From Thermaurantiacus tibetensis (GTDB lineage Bacteria > Pseudomonadota > Alphaproteobacteria > Sphingomonadales > Sphingomonadaceae): a DNA stretch of 64,000 nt. The notes beneath the pieces are model-generated. The model had not been told where the DNA came from, did no database searches, and saw nothing but the letters and a program-made list of their open reading frames with translations. The stretch is from contig NZ_JACHTM010000001.1 in assembly GCF_015354055.1 (NCBI RefSeq), positions 310,001 through 374,000 of the forward strand, in the 5' to 3' direction. The position numbers were made by a program, and so were the translations under genes. How positions within the stretch are numbered: position 1 is the stretch's first letter; every line of letters starts with the position of its first letter. This document shows, piece by piece, positions 29,891-39,224 of this stretch.

Positions 29891-31257
29891 GCGACCGCTT
29901 CGATCTTGTCATCATCGGCTCGGGTCCGGGGGGCTATGTCGCCGCCATCCGCGCCGCGCAGCTCGGCCAGAAGGTCGCCATCGTCGAGCGCGAGCGGCTG
30001 GGGGGCATCTGCCTCAACTGGGGCTGCATTCCAACCAAGGCGCTGCTTCGCTCGGCCGAGATCAAGCACTACCTTGACCATGCGGCAAGCTACGGGCTTT
30101 CGGCCGAGGGAGTCGGGTTCGACCTTGTGGCGGTGACCCAGCGGTCGCGCCGGGTGGCCGCCCAGCTCAACGCCGGCGTCGCCCACCTGATGAAGAAGAA
30201 CCGGGTGACGGTGGTGGAAGGCGAGGCGGCGCTTGCCGGGCCGACCAGCGTCAAGGTGGGCGAGCGGCGCCTGGAGGCGGCGAACGTCATTGTGGCAACC
30301 GGCGCGCGTGCCCGCGAACTGCCGCACCTCAAGGCGGATGGCGTGCGCATCTGGACCTATCGCCACGCCATGGTGCCGCCGGCCATGCCGACCCGGCTTC
30401 TGGTCATCGGTTCGGGCGCCATCGGCATCGAGTTCGCGAGCTTCTACGCCGACCTCGGCGCGCAGGTGACGGTCGTCGAGATGATGGACCGGATCCTTCC
30501 CGTCGAGGACGAGGAGATCTCCGCCTTCATGGCGAAGGCGTTCGGCAAGCGGGGCCTGCGCCTTCTCACCTCGGCGAGCGTCGAGGCCCTTGTGGCGGAT
30601 GCCGAGGGGGTGACGGCCACCATCGGCGGACGGGCGGAACGCTTCAGCCACGCCATCATCGCGATTGGCATCGTGCCCAACACGGAAGGCCTCGGGCTCG
30701 AGGCGCTTGGCGTCGCGATGGACCGCGGCCACATCGCAACCGACTCTTTCGGCCGCACCAGCGTTGCCGGTCTCTGGGCGATCGGCGACGTGACGGGGCC
30801 GCCCTGGCTCGCCCACAAGGCGAGCCATGAGGGCGTGGTGGCGGCCGAGGCCATCGCCGGCCACGCCCATGCCCACCCGATGGACAGGAGCAACATTCCG
30901 GGCTGCACCTATTCGCGGCCGCAGGTCGCCTCGGTGGGGCTGACCGAGGCGCAGGCGAGGGAAGCGGGCTATGCGGTGCGCGTGGGGCGCTTCCAGGCCA
31001 TCGGCAATGGCAAGGCCATTGCCCTCGGCGAGCCCGAGGGGCTGGTCAAGACCGTGTTCGATGCCGAGACGGGGGCGCTTCTTGGCGCCCACATGGCGGG
31101 TGCCGAGGTGACCGAGCTCATCCAGGGCTTCGCCATCGCCCGCCAGTGCGAGGCGACCCACGAGACGCTCGCCGCCACCATCTTCCCCCACCCGACCCTT
31201 TCCGAGATGATGCACGAGGCGGTGCTCGACGCCGAGGGCCGTGTCCTCCACCTCTAG
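29887..31257 (+). CDS. lpdA: Dihydrolipoyl dehydrogenase (E3)
   Basis: This 456-residue flavoprotein reoxidises the lipoyl group of the PDH complex. Seen: FAD motif [18 protein letters not shown], the redox disulfide [13 protein letters not shown], the NAD motif [15 protein letters not shown], the FAD-binding [18 protein letters not shown] and the C-terminal His-Glu pair ([12 protein letters not shown]). GTG start overlapping the pdhC stop. Its last 17 nt overlap the acetyltransferase gene. Confidence 0.97.
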   Translation: MSDRFDLVIIGSGPGGYVAAIRAAQLGQKVAIVERERLGGICLNWGCIPTKALLRSAEIKHYLDHAASYGLSAEGVGFDLVAVTQRSRRVAAQLNAGVAHLMKKNRVTVVEGEAALAGPTSVKVGERRLEAANVIVATGARARELPHLKADGVRIWTYRHAMVPPAMPTRLLVIGSGAIGIEFASFYADLGAQVTVVEMMDRILPVEDEEISAFMAKAFGKRGLRLLTSASVEALVADAEGVTATIGGRAERFSHAIIAIGIVPNTEGLGLEALGVAMDRGHIATDSFGRTSVAGLWAIGDVTGPPWLAHKASHEGVVAAEAIAGHAHAHPMDRSNIPGCTYSRPQVASVGLTEAQAREAGYAVRVGRFQAIGNGKAIALGEPEGLVKTVFDAETGALLGAHMAGAEVTELIQGFAIARQCEATHETLAATIFPHPTLSEMMHEAVLDAEGRVLHL

Positions 31258-31747
31258 TCTCAGGCCTGCGACCATCGCCGACGGAGCTGCGTGCGCTGCG
31301 CTCTACGCGCCGCACGTGCTGCGCGGCACCGGCACCTTCGAGATCGACCCGCCCGAGGCGCGCGAGATGGCCGCGCGCATCGCGCACGTGCTGGCCCGCG
31401 GCTGGCCCTGGCTTCTCCTCGAGCAGCCGGATGGAAAGCTCCTCGGTTATGCCTACGTCAGCCAGTTCCGCGACCGTGCCGCCTACGCGCGAACCGGCGA
31501 GACGAGCATCTACGTGGCCGAGGGCGAGACCGGCCGTGGCCACGGCCGCGCGCTTCTCGAGGCGCTCCTGCCGGCGGCGGCTGCGGCGGGCTTCCGCACC
31601 CTGCTCGCCGTCATCGGCGATAGCGGCAACGCAGCCTCCATCGCGCTCCATCGCGGGCTCGGGTTCCGGCAGGCGGGGCTTCTCGAAGGGGTGGGGGAGA
31701 AGTTCGGGCGCCGGCTCGACGTGGTCCTCATGCAGCGGGAGCTCTGA
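31241..31747 (+). CDS. GNAT N-acetyltransferase (phosphinothricin acetyltransferase-like)
   Basis: This 168-residue protein follows the PAT/MddA layout of GNAT enzymes: LRPATIADGAACAALYAPHVL at the N terminus, GYAYVSQFRDRAAYARTGETSIYV, the acetyl-CoA loop region GETGRGHGRALLEAL, and SIALHRGLGFRQAGLLEGVGEKFGR. Relatives acetylate phosphinothricin or methionine sulfoximine; the native substrate here is unknown. The GTG start lies within the last 17 nt of lpdA, so it is probably the last gene of the pdh operon. Confidence 0.87.
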   Translation: MSSTSSLRPATIADGAACAALYAPHVLRGTGTFEIDPPEAREMAARIAHVLARGWPWLLLEQPDGKLLGYAYVSQFRDRAAYARTGETSIYVAEGETGRGHGRALLEALLPAAAAAGFRTLLAVIGDSGNAASIALHRGLGFRQAGLLEGVGEKFGRRLDVVLMQREL

Positions 31748-31754
31748 CGGCCTG

Positions 31755-31789
31755 GCCCCGCGCCGCGCCTCGGCGGCCGGACGCGGGGC
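31755..31789. terminator. Hairpin between convergent acetyltransferase and carbonic anhydrase genes
   Basis: An 8-bp stem (GCCCCGCG with CGCGGGGC) encloses a 19-nt GC-rich loop that can fold further. It fills the 41-nt gap between two convergent genes. There is no T run, so Rho-independent activity is uncertain. Confidence 0.4.
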
Positions 31790-32433
31790 TACGTCTCGGC
31801 GGCGAGGGCGACTGGCACCGGCTCGAACCGGTCGGTTGCGGCGTCGAGGATCCGGAGTTCGCCGTTGGCGATGTCGAAAAGGGCGCCGGCGAGCTTCAGC
31901 CGACCCTCGCGCTCGGCAGCTGCAACGAAGGGGTAGGTGCGGAGGTTGGCTAGACCGAGCCGCACATTGGCCTGCTCGAGCGCGGCCTGGCAGTCGATGT
32001 CGGGCGCGATGGCCGCTGCAGCCAGCACCTTCTCGCGCGCAGGCGCAATGAGCTCGACCCAGGAGGCGATGTAGCGGTTCTCGGGAAGCGGCTGGAGGGC
32101 GGCCGCGATTCCACCGCAGCGGGCGTGGCCGAAGACCACGACATAGTCCACCTTCAGCACCTCGACGGCATATTCGAGGGCGGCGGCGACGCTCGACTGG
32201 CCCTGGATTGCGGAAGCCGGCGGCACGAGGTTGGCGATGTTGCGCACCACGAACATCTGGCCCGGCGCGGTGTCGAACACGCGCGTCGGGTCTACCCGGC
32301 TGTCGGAGCAGGCGATCACCATCACCTTGGGCGCCTGGCCGAGCGCGAGCGCGTCATAGCGCAGGCGCTGCTCCCGCCACTGCCCGGAGCGGAAGCGGCG
32401 GAAGCCCTCGATGAGCGCGCGGAACTCCGGCAT
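31789..32433 (-). CDS. Beta-class carbonic anhydrase
   Basis: This 214-residue zinc enzyme interconverts CO2 and bicarbonate. The zinc ligands Cys42, His103 and Cys106 and the Asp44-Arg46 dyad are present (ACSDSRVDP and FGHARCGG). It has no signal peptide and should be cytoplasmic. Its ATG overlaps the stop of the sbtA-like gene by 3 nt, which implies a shared role in bicarbonate supply. Confidence 0.95.
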   Translation of the reverse strand: MPEFRALIEGFRRFRSGQWREQRLRYDALALGQAPKVMVIACSDSRVDPTRVFDTAPGQMFVVRNIANLVPPASAIQGQSSVAAALEYAVEVLKVDYVVVFGHARCGGIAAALQPLPENRYIASWVELIAPAREKVLAAAAIAPDIDCQAALEQANVRLGLANLRTYPFVAAAEREGRLKLAGALFDIANGELRILDAATDRFEPVPVALAAET

Positions 32434-33413
32434 CAGCCGAGGAGTGCTGCCATCCGCATGTAGAGCGGGATGCCGACGATGATGTTGAACGGGAAGGTGA
32501 TGGCAAGGCTCATCGCAAGGTAGAGGCCGGCGTCGGCCTTCGGCAATGCGAGGCTCATGGCTGCCGGCGCGGCGATGTAGGAGGCCGACGCGCAGAGGAT
32601 GATGAAGGCTGCAGCGGTGCCCCCGGAAAGCCCGATGGCGGCGGCCACGCCGAGGCCGATTCCGGCGTTGAGGAGCGGGAGCAGGATGGCAAGCGCGGCG
32701 AGGCGCGACGTGAGGTTGCGCGCCTCGCGCAGACGGCGTGCGGCGAGCAGGCCCATCGAGAGGAGGAAGAGGCAAAGCACGCCACGGAACATGTCGGTGA
32801 AGAAGAGCGAGACGGGTGCGTAGCCGTCCTTGCCGGCGATGATGCCGATGAGGAAGGCGCCGACGAGCAGCACCACCGGCCCGTTCAGGAGCACCTCGCG
32901 CCAGATGCTGTGGTCACCGAAGCCTTCGATGTTGCGCGTGCGGCCGAGGCCGGCGAGCGAGCCCCGGGCGAGCATGAGCCCGGCGATGATGGCCGGCGTT
33001 TCCATGAGGGCGAGGACGGCGACCATCCAGCCGGCCGCCCGGTCGCCGTTCGCGTCGAGGACGGCCGCTCCGGTGACGAAGGTGACGACCGAGACCGATC
33101 CGTAGTGGGCGGCGACCGCGCCGGCATCGAGGGCCGAGAGCTGGCCGATGCTGCGCAACAGGGCGAAGCCGATGAAGGGAAGCCCGAAGCTGAGGGCGGT
33201 GCCAGCGAGGCCGGCGGTCAGCATCTGGGGGTCGAACCCGGCGGCCGAGACTTCGATGCCGCCTTTGAGGCCGATCGAGGCCATGAGATAGAGCGACATC
33301 CCCTTGGCGACCTGGTCGGGGATCTCGAGGTCGGAGCGCGCGAAGGCGGCGAGCGCTCCGAGGACGAAGAAGAGGATGACCGGGGAGAGAAGGGTGACGG
33401 CGATGACGGTCAC
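32433..33413 (-). CDS. sbtA: Sodium-dependent bicarbonate transporter, SbtA family
   Basis: The 326-residue membrane protein has about ten helices in two similar halves and the SbtA (formerly DUF897) signatures: FFVLGALAAFARSDLEIPDQVAKGMSLYLM region, ASIGLKGG, AAHYGSVSVVTFVTGAAVL and the FFTDMFRGVLCLFLLSMG segment. Cyanobacterial SbtA imports bicarbonate with sodium; here it likely feeds carboxylases. The PII-like SbtB regulator is not next to it. GTG start. It is followed by carbonic anhydrase with overlapping start and stop. Confidence 0.9.
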   Translation of the reverse strand: MTVIAVTLLSPVILFFVLGALAAFARSDLEIPDQVAKGMSLYLMASIGLKGGIEVSAAGFDPQMLTAGLAGTALSFGLPFIGFALLRSIGQLSALDAGAVAAHYGSVSVVTFVTGAAVLDANGDRAAGWMVAVLALMETPAIIAGLMLARGSLAGLGRTRNIEGFGDHSIWREVLLNGPVVLLVGAFLIGIIAGKDGYAPVSLFFTDMFRGVLCLFLLSMGLLAARRLREARNLTSRLAALAILLPLLNAGIGLGVAAAIGLSGGTAAAFIILCASASYIAAPAAMSLALPKADAGLYLAMSLAITFPFNIIVGIPLYMRMAALLG

Positions 33414-33458
33414 GGCGCGTGGCCGTTAGCCGCCACTCCTTCCCTTGGCAATCGCGCC

Positions 33459-34163
33459 TCAGGCGGCGGCGCGGGCCACTTCCGCACGCCGGCGCCGCGC
33501 TGCGACGCCGAGCAGGCCGAAGCCGGCGATGAGCATCGCCCAGGTGCCGGGCTCAGGCACGTAGGAGATGAAGAGCCCCTGGCGAACCGGGCTGTCGGTC
33601 GAGAAGATGTAGGTCGCCTTGCCGGTCAGCGTCGGGGCGATCGCGATGTAGTTGGCGATCTTGGTATTGATGAGCGGATTGCTGGACGTGATCGTCTTGC
33701 CATACTCGATCGACCAGATGGCGCTCTGGATCGCCGGGATCTCCAGCGACAGGTTCGGCGCGCCGGTCTTGATGAGCTGGAAGCCAAGCGAGGCGAGCCC
33801 TTGCATCTGCTGGATCTGCGATGGCGTGAGCGCACCGCCGCCCGGCGCGGTCGTCAGTGTGCCGATCTGGTAGTTGAGCGAGGGGCTCAGCGTTGCCAGA
33901 GTGTTGTTGCCAAGGCCGATGGTGTGCGCGAGGTCAACGCAGAAGGCGAGCAGGTCGAAGCTGCCCGAGAAGGCCCCGCCCCAGGTGCCCTGGAGGCGGA
34001 AGTTCGCAGCAATCTGGTTGCCGTTGCCCGGCCCGGGGCCGGCAACCGTGACGGTTGCGTTGTTGAAGTAGCCGCCCTTGGTGACGTTGAGCGTCACCGT
34101 GGCAGAGGCCGGAAGCGCCACCGAGAAGGCGACTGCGGCCACGAGCACCGAAGAGAGCTTCAT
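33459..34163 (-). CDS. PEPxxWA-CTERM sorted exported protein
   Basis: The 234-residue precursor has a signal peptide (MKLSSVLVAAVAFSVALPASA) and a C-terminal tail with PEPGTWAML, a hydrophobic helix and RRRR. The mature part is Asn/Thr-rich, with a segment AFCVDLAHTIGLGNN and an all-helical QIQQMQGLASLGFQLIKTG, as in several PEP-CTERM proteins whose role is unknown. GGGAG lies 8 nt before the ATG. The codon use is less GC-rich than in the neighbouring metabolic genes. Surface location after exosortase processing is inferred. Confidence 0.88.
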   Translation of the reverse strand: MKLSSVLVAAVAFSVALPASATVTLNVTKGGYFNNATVTVAGPGPGNGNQIAANFRLQGTWGGAFSGSFDLLAFCVDLAHTIGLGNNTLATLSPSLNYQIGTLTTAPGGGALTPSQIQQMQGLASLGFQLIKTGAPNLSLEIPAIQSAIWSIEYGKTITSSNPLINTKIANYIAIAPTLTGKATYIFSTDSPVRQGLFISYVPEPGTWAMLIAGFGLLGVAARRRRAEVARAAA

Positions 34164-34293
34164 GAAATATCTCCCACTGTTCAGCTCCCGACCCTTGTGG
34201 GAACCTGACGTGGTTCTACCAGGGGGTTGCGATTCTGCAAGATAAAAGCTGGTTAAGCTCGTCGCCATTAACCAAGAAGTGACACGGTCGTGC

Positions 34294-34824
34294 TCAGCCC
34301 CTGCGTCGCGCCGCCACCGCCTCGGTCAGGACGGCATAAGCCGCCTGCGCCGCCCGAAACCGTGCCTCGGCCTCGGGATCGCCGGGGTTGAGATCCGGGT
34401 GGTGGATCTTGGCCAGCCGCCGGAACGCCGCCTTGACGGTCTCCTCGTCCGCATCCGGCGGAAGCTCGAGCACGCGAAGCGCATCCATCTCCGCCCGGCT
34501 GCGCGTGCCGTCGCCCTCGCTCCAGGCCCAGTGGGCCGCGCGCCGGTAGCTGCCGGCCGCGCGCGCGGCCTCGGCCTCGGCAGCCTCGGCTCCGGCGGCG
34601 TCGAGCGCCGCGAAGTAGTTCCAGCCGCGGTTGTACTCGGCCGCATGCACCTCGCAGAACCACCAGCGCTCCGGCCGGTCCGGCGCCTTGGGCGCGGGGC
34701 AGGTGCCGGGCCGGTCGCAGCCGTCGCGGTCACAGCGCCGCAGCGCCTTGGGCGCGCCTGTTGCGCCCTCGTAGCTCCGCCAGCGCGGGAACCCCCAGTC
34801 GTTTGAGCGTCGCCCCCGGGTCAA
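34294..34824 (-). CDS. J-domain (DnaJ-like) protein
   Basis: The 176-residue protein has a Cys-rich N-terminal part (RRCDRDGCDRPGTCPAP then WFCEVHAAEYNRGWNYF), which could bind zinc, and a C-terminal J domain (about residues 110-170, ALRVLELPPDADEETVKAAFRRLAKIHHPDLNPGD) with the essential HPD motif. This reversed layout (J domain at the C end) is common in alphaproteobacterial J proteins. It would stimulate a DnaK ATPase. The start is uncertain: TTG at 34824 fits homologue length, while an ATG at 34884 would add 20 residues. Confidence 0.85.
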   Translation of the reverse strand: MTRGRRSNDWGFPRWRSYEGATGAPKALRRCDRDGCDRPGTCPAPKAPDRPERWWFCEVHAAEYNRGWNYFAALDAAGAEAAEAEAARAAGSYRRAAHWAWSEGDGTRSRAEMDALRVLELPPDADEETVKAAFRRLAKIHHPDLNPGDPEAEARFRAAQAAYAVLTEAVAARRRG

Positions 34825-34917
34825 CGGACCTGTCCCGCATGCTCGCCGGCGAATCGCATGGCGGCAGCGTGACGCCCCGCACATCCGCCTGCAAGCCGCG
34901 TCGCTGGCAAGCGAAGA

Positions 34918-34944
34918 CCGGGCGCGGCGGTGTGCCGCGCCCGG
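34918..34944 (-). terminator. Strong hairpin downstream of the decayed PEP-CTERM gene
   Basis: A perfect 11-bp GC stem (CCGGGCGCGGC with GCCGCGCCCGG) and a 5-nt loop lie about 30 nt past the stop of the nidogen-type gene on its transcribed side. No T run follows, so it may act with Rho or as an RNA 3'-end stabiliser. Confidence 0.5.
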
Positions 34945-34972
34945 CCCGGAAGCCTGGCCCCCGGGCCGTGGC

Positions 34973-35798
34973 TCAGGCGCTCACGAGGCGGCGCCGGCGG
35001 GCGAACGCGCCCACGAGACCGAAGCCGGCAATCAGCAGAGCCCAGGTCGCCGGCTCGGGGATGACGCCTCCGGGCGGCGGCACGACGACCCTGCCGTTGC
35101 GCACCTGGAACAGGAGCCGGCCGGGCATGCCGATGTTGGTGGTGGTGATGAGCGGCGCTGTCCCGGTGTCGAGGAAGGTGCCCGGCATGAGCGATCCCGG
35201 GAGCTCGAAGAAGGTGCCGGGCGCGCCGCCAACGGCCGCGTTGAAACCGACGGCGGCCGAGGTGCCGCCAAGCCCGTTCACGCCGCCGGATGCGCTCCCC
35301 GTCTCCCACTGGATCTGGCGCTAGTTGAAATCGATGTCGAAGTCGCCTGCGCCGACGTCGGAGCGGTCGGTCAGGATCAGCTGGAAGCTGTTCCGCTTTT
35401 CACCCCCGCACGCTGACGTAGCCGGTGTCGAGCCAGCTGGCGCCCCAGGCCGGCCAGCCGGCGAAGGTGCCGGTGCCGAAGGTCACGGACCCGGGACCGC
35501 CCCGCGTGTCCGCGTCGGCAAAGACAGGCGCGATGATCGGCCGGCCGACGTAGCCTGCGCCGAGGCCGGTCGGCGTGAACGATCCTAGGCCCGCTTCGAA
35601 GGTGGCGTAGCCGTTGTTCGACACGAAGCGAACATTGCGGGTGGTGCCGAAGACGTTCGTGTCGAACCCGGGCGCGATGGCCCCCGAGAAGCAGTCGGCG
35701 CAGGCCGGCAACCCGCCCTGCTTGTTGAATCCTGACACGACGGGGTCGGCGGCCGCCGGCGCCGCGAGCGCGACCGCGGCGACGATCGCGAAGCTCAC
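34973..35798 (-). pseudogene. Nidogen-domain PEP-CTERM protein, decayed by frameshift and stop
   Basis: From the GTG at 35798 the first part encodes a signal peptide (SFAIVAAVALAAPAAA) and the start of a nidogen-like (NIDO) domain (VRFVSNNGYATFEAGLGSF, RPIIAPVFADADTRGG) and stops at 35400. In the next frame the domain continues at once (NSFQLILTDRSDVGAGDFDIDFN), then meets a TAG at 35322-35324, and continues in that same frame with RQIQWETGSASGGVNGLGG to a normal tail (PEPATWALL, helix, RRRR). So there is one frameshift near 35400 and one nonsense codon where homologues have Tyr. It lies next to the IS element and is probably dead. Confidence 0.82.
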
Positions 35799-35956
35799 AA
35801 CGTTTCTGGTCCTGTTCCTCCTCCTTCACGGGGAGGCACAGGCTTCGTACCTGAGAACACCCCCCTTCCCACTTCCTGCAAAAACCACGCCAGTCTCTCG
35901 ATACTGAAACATCAGCAGGTTAGGCTGGGATGCGGTCGCCGATCTGTCAAAAACGT

Positions 35957-35968
35957 ATGGCCCGCCCC
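35957..35968. repeat. Subterminal inverted repeat, transposase-3' side
   Basis: ATGGCCCGCCCC; exact reverse complement of 37310-37321. Confidence 0.85.
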
Positions 35969-36220
35969 GTTGGCAAGTCGGTTGCATCAGGCTTTTTTCG
36001 GTCGTGCACAAACGTATCCGGCGTAGTGGCGCGTTTGTCCTCGCCATGATGGAGATCCGCGCGTCCTGGTCCGCATAAAAGGCTCGGCGTCGATGCGCCG
36101 TTTTTTGAACCAGGCTTCCAGGGACGCGGGTGTTCGACCCTTCCGGCCATCAGCCTCCTTCCGCCAACCTCGTCGAACAGCGGCTTTCGTTCTCAATCCG
36201 CCGCAGTCGATCCCTTCGTT
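35969..36220 (-). ncRNA. Candidate guide (seekRNA/bridge RNA) segment of the IS1111-like element
   Basis: This 252-bp stretch between the transposase stop and the inverted repeat carries no recognisable protein and is visibly richer in A and T than the surroundings. In IS1111-type elements the RNA that guides target choice is encoded in exactly this place, downstream of the transposase; in IS110 proper it is upstream. On the + strand a stem CGGCGT/GCGCCG (36085-36100) followed by six T is seen. The RNA itself is inferred from position only, and its boundaries are not known. Confidence 0.5.
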
Positions 36221-37255
36221 TCAGACCGCCATGGCCTGTCCCCATCCACGTTCGAAGCCGACGCCGCGCCGCAGGCTCGCCCAGGCGATACGGGCGAGTT
36301 TGGCCGCCAGCGCCACGATGACGACATTGCGGTGCGCCCGCGATAGAAGACCTCGAAGCCAATCGCCCAAGGGCGTCGCCTGTTTGGAGAGGCTCGGCAG
36401 CGCCGCACGCGCCCCATGGATCAGCAGCATGCGCAGGTAGATGTTCCCGCGCTTGGTGATGCCGAGAAGTCGCGGCTTGCCGCCGGTGGTCATCTGCTTC
36501 GGCACGAGGCCAAGCCAGGCTGGCACATCGCGCGCCCGACCGAACGCTTCGCCGTCTCCAACGGCCGCAACCAGCGCGGTTGCGCCAAGGACGCCGATGC
36601 CGGGTATCGAGGTCAGCCGGCTCGCCGCATCGTCGGCGCGCACATGCGCGGCCAGGTCGTCGTTCAAGGCATCAATCCGCTCATCGAGGGATCGCCACTC
36701 GGCGCGCATGTCCGCGATGAGCGTCACGATGCGGGTCGAAAGCTCCGAAGGCGGCCCGGCAAGGAATGGATCGAGTTCCCGCTCAAGGACCTTGCGTCCC
36801 TGCCGGAACGTATGCCCACGCTCGAGCAGGATCGCCCGGAGCTGGTTCACGAGCGACTTGCGCGCCGCCACAAGGCGAGAGCGTGACCGGTGCAGGGTCT
36901 GCAGGTCGAGCCGGTCCTGGCTCTTCAACTCCACGAAGCGCATGGTCGGCCGCGTCGCGGCCTCGGCGATCCCCGCCGCATCGTTGTCGTCGTTCTTTTG
37001 CGCACGGACGTAAGGCCGGACATATTCGGGAGACATCAGTCGGACATCATGCCCTTTCGCGGCAAAGAGACGACCGACATGATGGGCACCGCAGCACGCC
37101 TCCATGGCGACGGTGCAAGGTGCAAGACTGCCGGCGAGTTCCGCAAGCGTCGACCGCCTGACGCGCCGGCGCAGAACGACCCGCCCCTCAGCGTCCAGCC
37201 CCACAACGCTGTTCAGGTTCTTGCCCAGATCGATGCCAAGGGTCACGATAGTCAT
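36221..37255 (-). CDS. IS110-family transposase (DEDD recombinase)
   Basis: The 344-residue enzyme has an N-terminal RuvC-like DEDD domain (GIDLGKNLNSVVGLD; MEACCGAHHVGR; AQKNDDNDAAGIAEAATRP) and a C-terminal Transposase_20 domain with an HhH-like SIPGIGVLGATALVAAVGDGEAFGRARDV and a Ser in the following part. The DEDD set and Tnp_20 together mark IS110/IS1111 recombinases. It looks intact. The ATG at 37255 was chosen because GGGAGGAAGGAG lies just upstream and the family start is MxxVxxGIDLGK. Confidence 0.93.
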   Translation of the reverse strand: MTIVTLGIDLGKNLNSVVGLDAEGRVVLRRRVRRSTLAELAGSLAPCTVAMEACCGAHHVGRLFAAKGHDVRLMSPEYVRPYVRAQKNDDNDAAGIAEAATRPTMRFVELKSQDRLDLQTLHRSRSRLVAARKSLVNQLRAILLERGHTFRQGRKVLERELDPFLAGPPSELSTRIVTLIADMRAEWRSLDERIDALNDDLAAHVRADDAASRLTSIPGIGVLGATALVAAVGDGEAFGRARDVPAWLGLVPKQMTTGGKPRLLGITKRGNIYLRMLLIHGARAALPSLSKQATPLGDWLRGLLSRAHRNVVIVALAAKLARIAWASLRRGVGFERGWGQAMAV

Positions 37256-37309
37256 AGGTCCGCTCCTTCCTCCCAAACACACCGGCACCATAACTCGGAG
37301 CCGGCCGGA

Positions 37310-37321
37310 GGGGCGGGCCAT
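37310..37321. repeat. Subterminal inverted repeat, transposase-5' side
   Basis: GGGGCGGGCCAT; exact reverse complement of 35957-35968. Confidence 0.85.
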
Positions 37322-37341
37322 CCCATAAAATTGACCAACAA

Positions 37342-37355
37342 GGGCCGGACGGCCC
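37342..37355 (-). terminator. Probable pckA terminator
   Basis: Read on the minus strand, GGGCC-GTCC-GGCCC is followed by TTGTTGGTCAATTTT, a short GC stem followed by a T-rich stretch about 80 nt past the pckA stop. The IS element begins within or just after the T-rich part. Confidence 0.5.
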
Positions 37356-37433
37356 GGGCGAGACGGGACCGTTCCTGGCCGGGGAGGGGAAAGTGACCCG
37401 CGTGCCGGCGGCTTCCCTCCTGAAGTGGTCCGC

Positions 37434-39035
<1,602 letters not shown>

Positions 39036-39224
39036 CACGTCAGCCCTTTCGCCACCACGCCCGATAGCGCGAACAGGCGTGCCCACCCTTCCTGGGCACG
39101 CCCCCGCGCCTCTTGCGGGCTTTGCCGAGGGGTTGCAAGGGTCCGGCGCGGGAGTCCGTGCGGATTCCTCGTCAATTCGGGAGCAGACAGCCATGTGCGC
39201 CATTCATGGCTCGACCGTCCTGCC
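39036..39224. promoter_or_regulatory. Divergent promoter region of pckA and chvI
   Basis: The 189-nt gap must hold the pckA promoter and that of chvI-chvG-hprK-rapZ-EIIA-HPr. By analogy with rhizobia, a ChvI binding site is expected here, but I could not identify a direct-repeat motif with confidence. Confidence 0.4.

Larger units (their letters stand above)
35957..37321 (-). mobile_element. IS110-family insertion sequence, IS1111-like, with 12-bp inverted repeats
   Basis: A transposase gene (36221-37255) is bracketed by a perfect 12-bp inverted repeat: ATGGCCCGCCCC at 35957-35968 and GGGGCGGGCCAT at 37310-37321. IS110 elements proper lack inverted repeats, whereas the IS1111 group has short subterminal ones of 11-13 bp, so this is placed in the IS1111 group. 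The true ends should lie a few bases outside the repeats. Just outside are GTCAA (35946-35950) and TTGAC (37331-37335), which face each other and may be the target halves. The insertion lies 3' of pckA and beside a decayed gene. Confidence 0.85.

Noticed and set aside
36085-36106. Hairpin plus six T on the plus strand inside the IS element, terminator-like
   Set aside because: No plus-strand gene reads into it; it is more likely part of the non-coding RNA segment on the other strand or a barrier to outside transcription, so it was not listed as a separate terminator.
35830-36220. Several short open frames between the nidogen pseudogene and the transposase
   Set aside because: None has a ribosome site or protein-like composition; they overlap each other on both strands and lie within the IS non-coding end.
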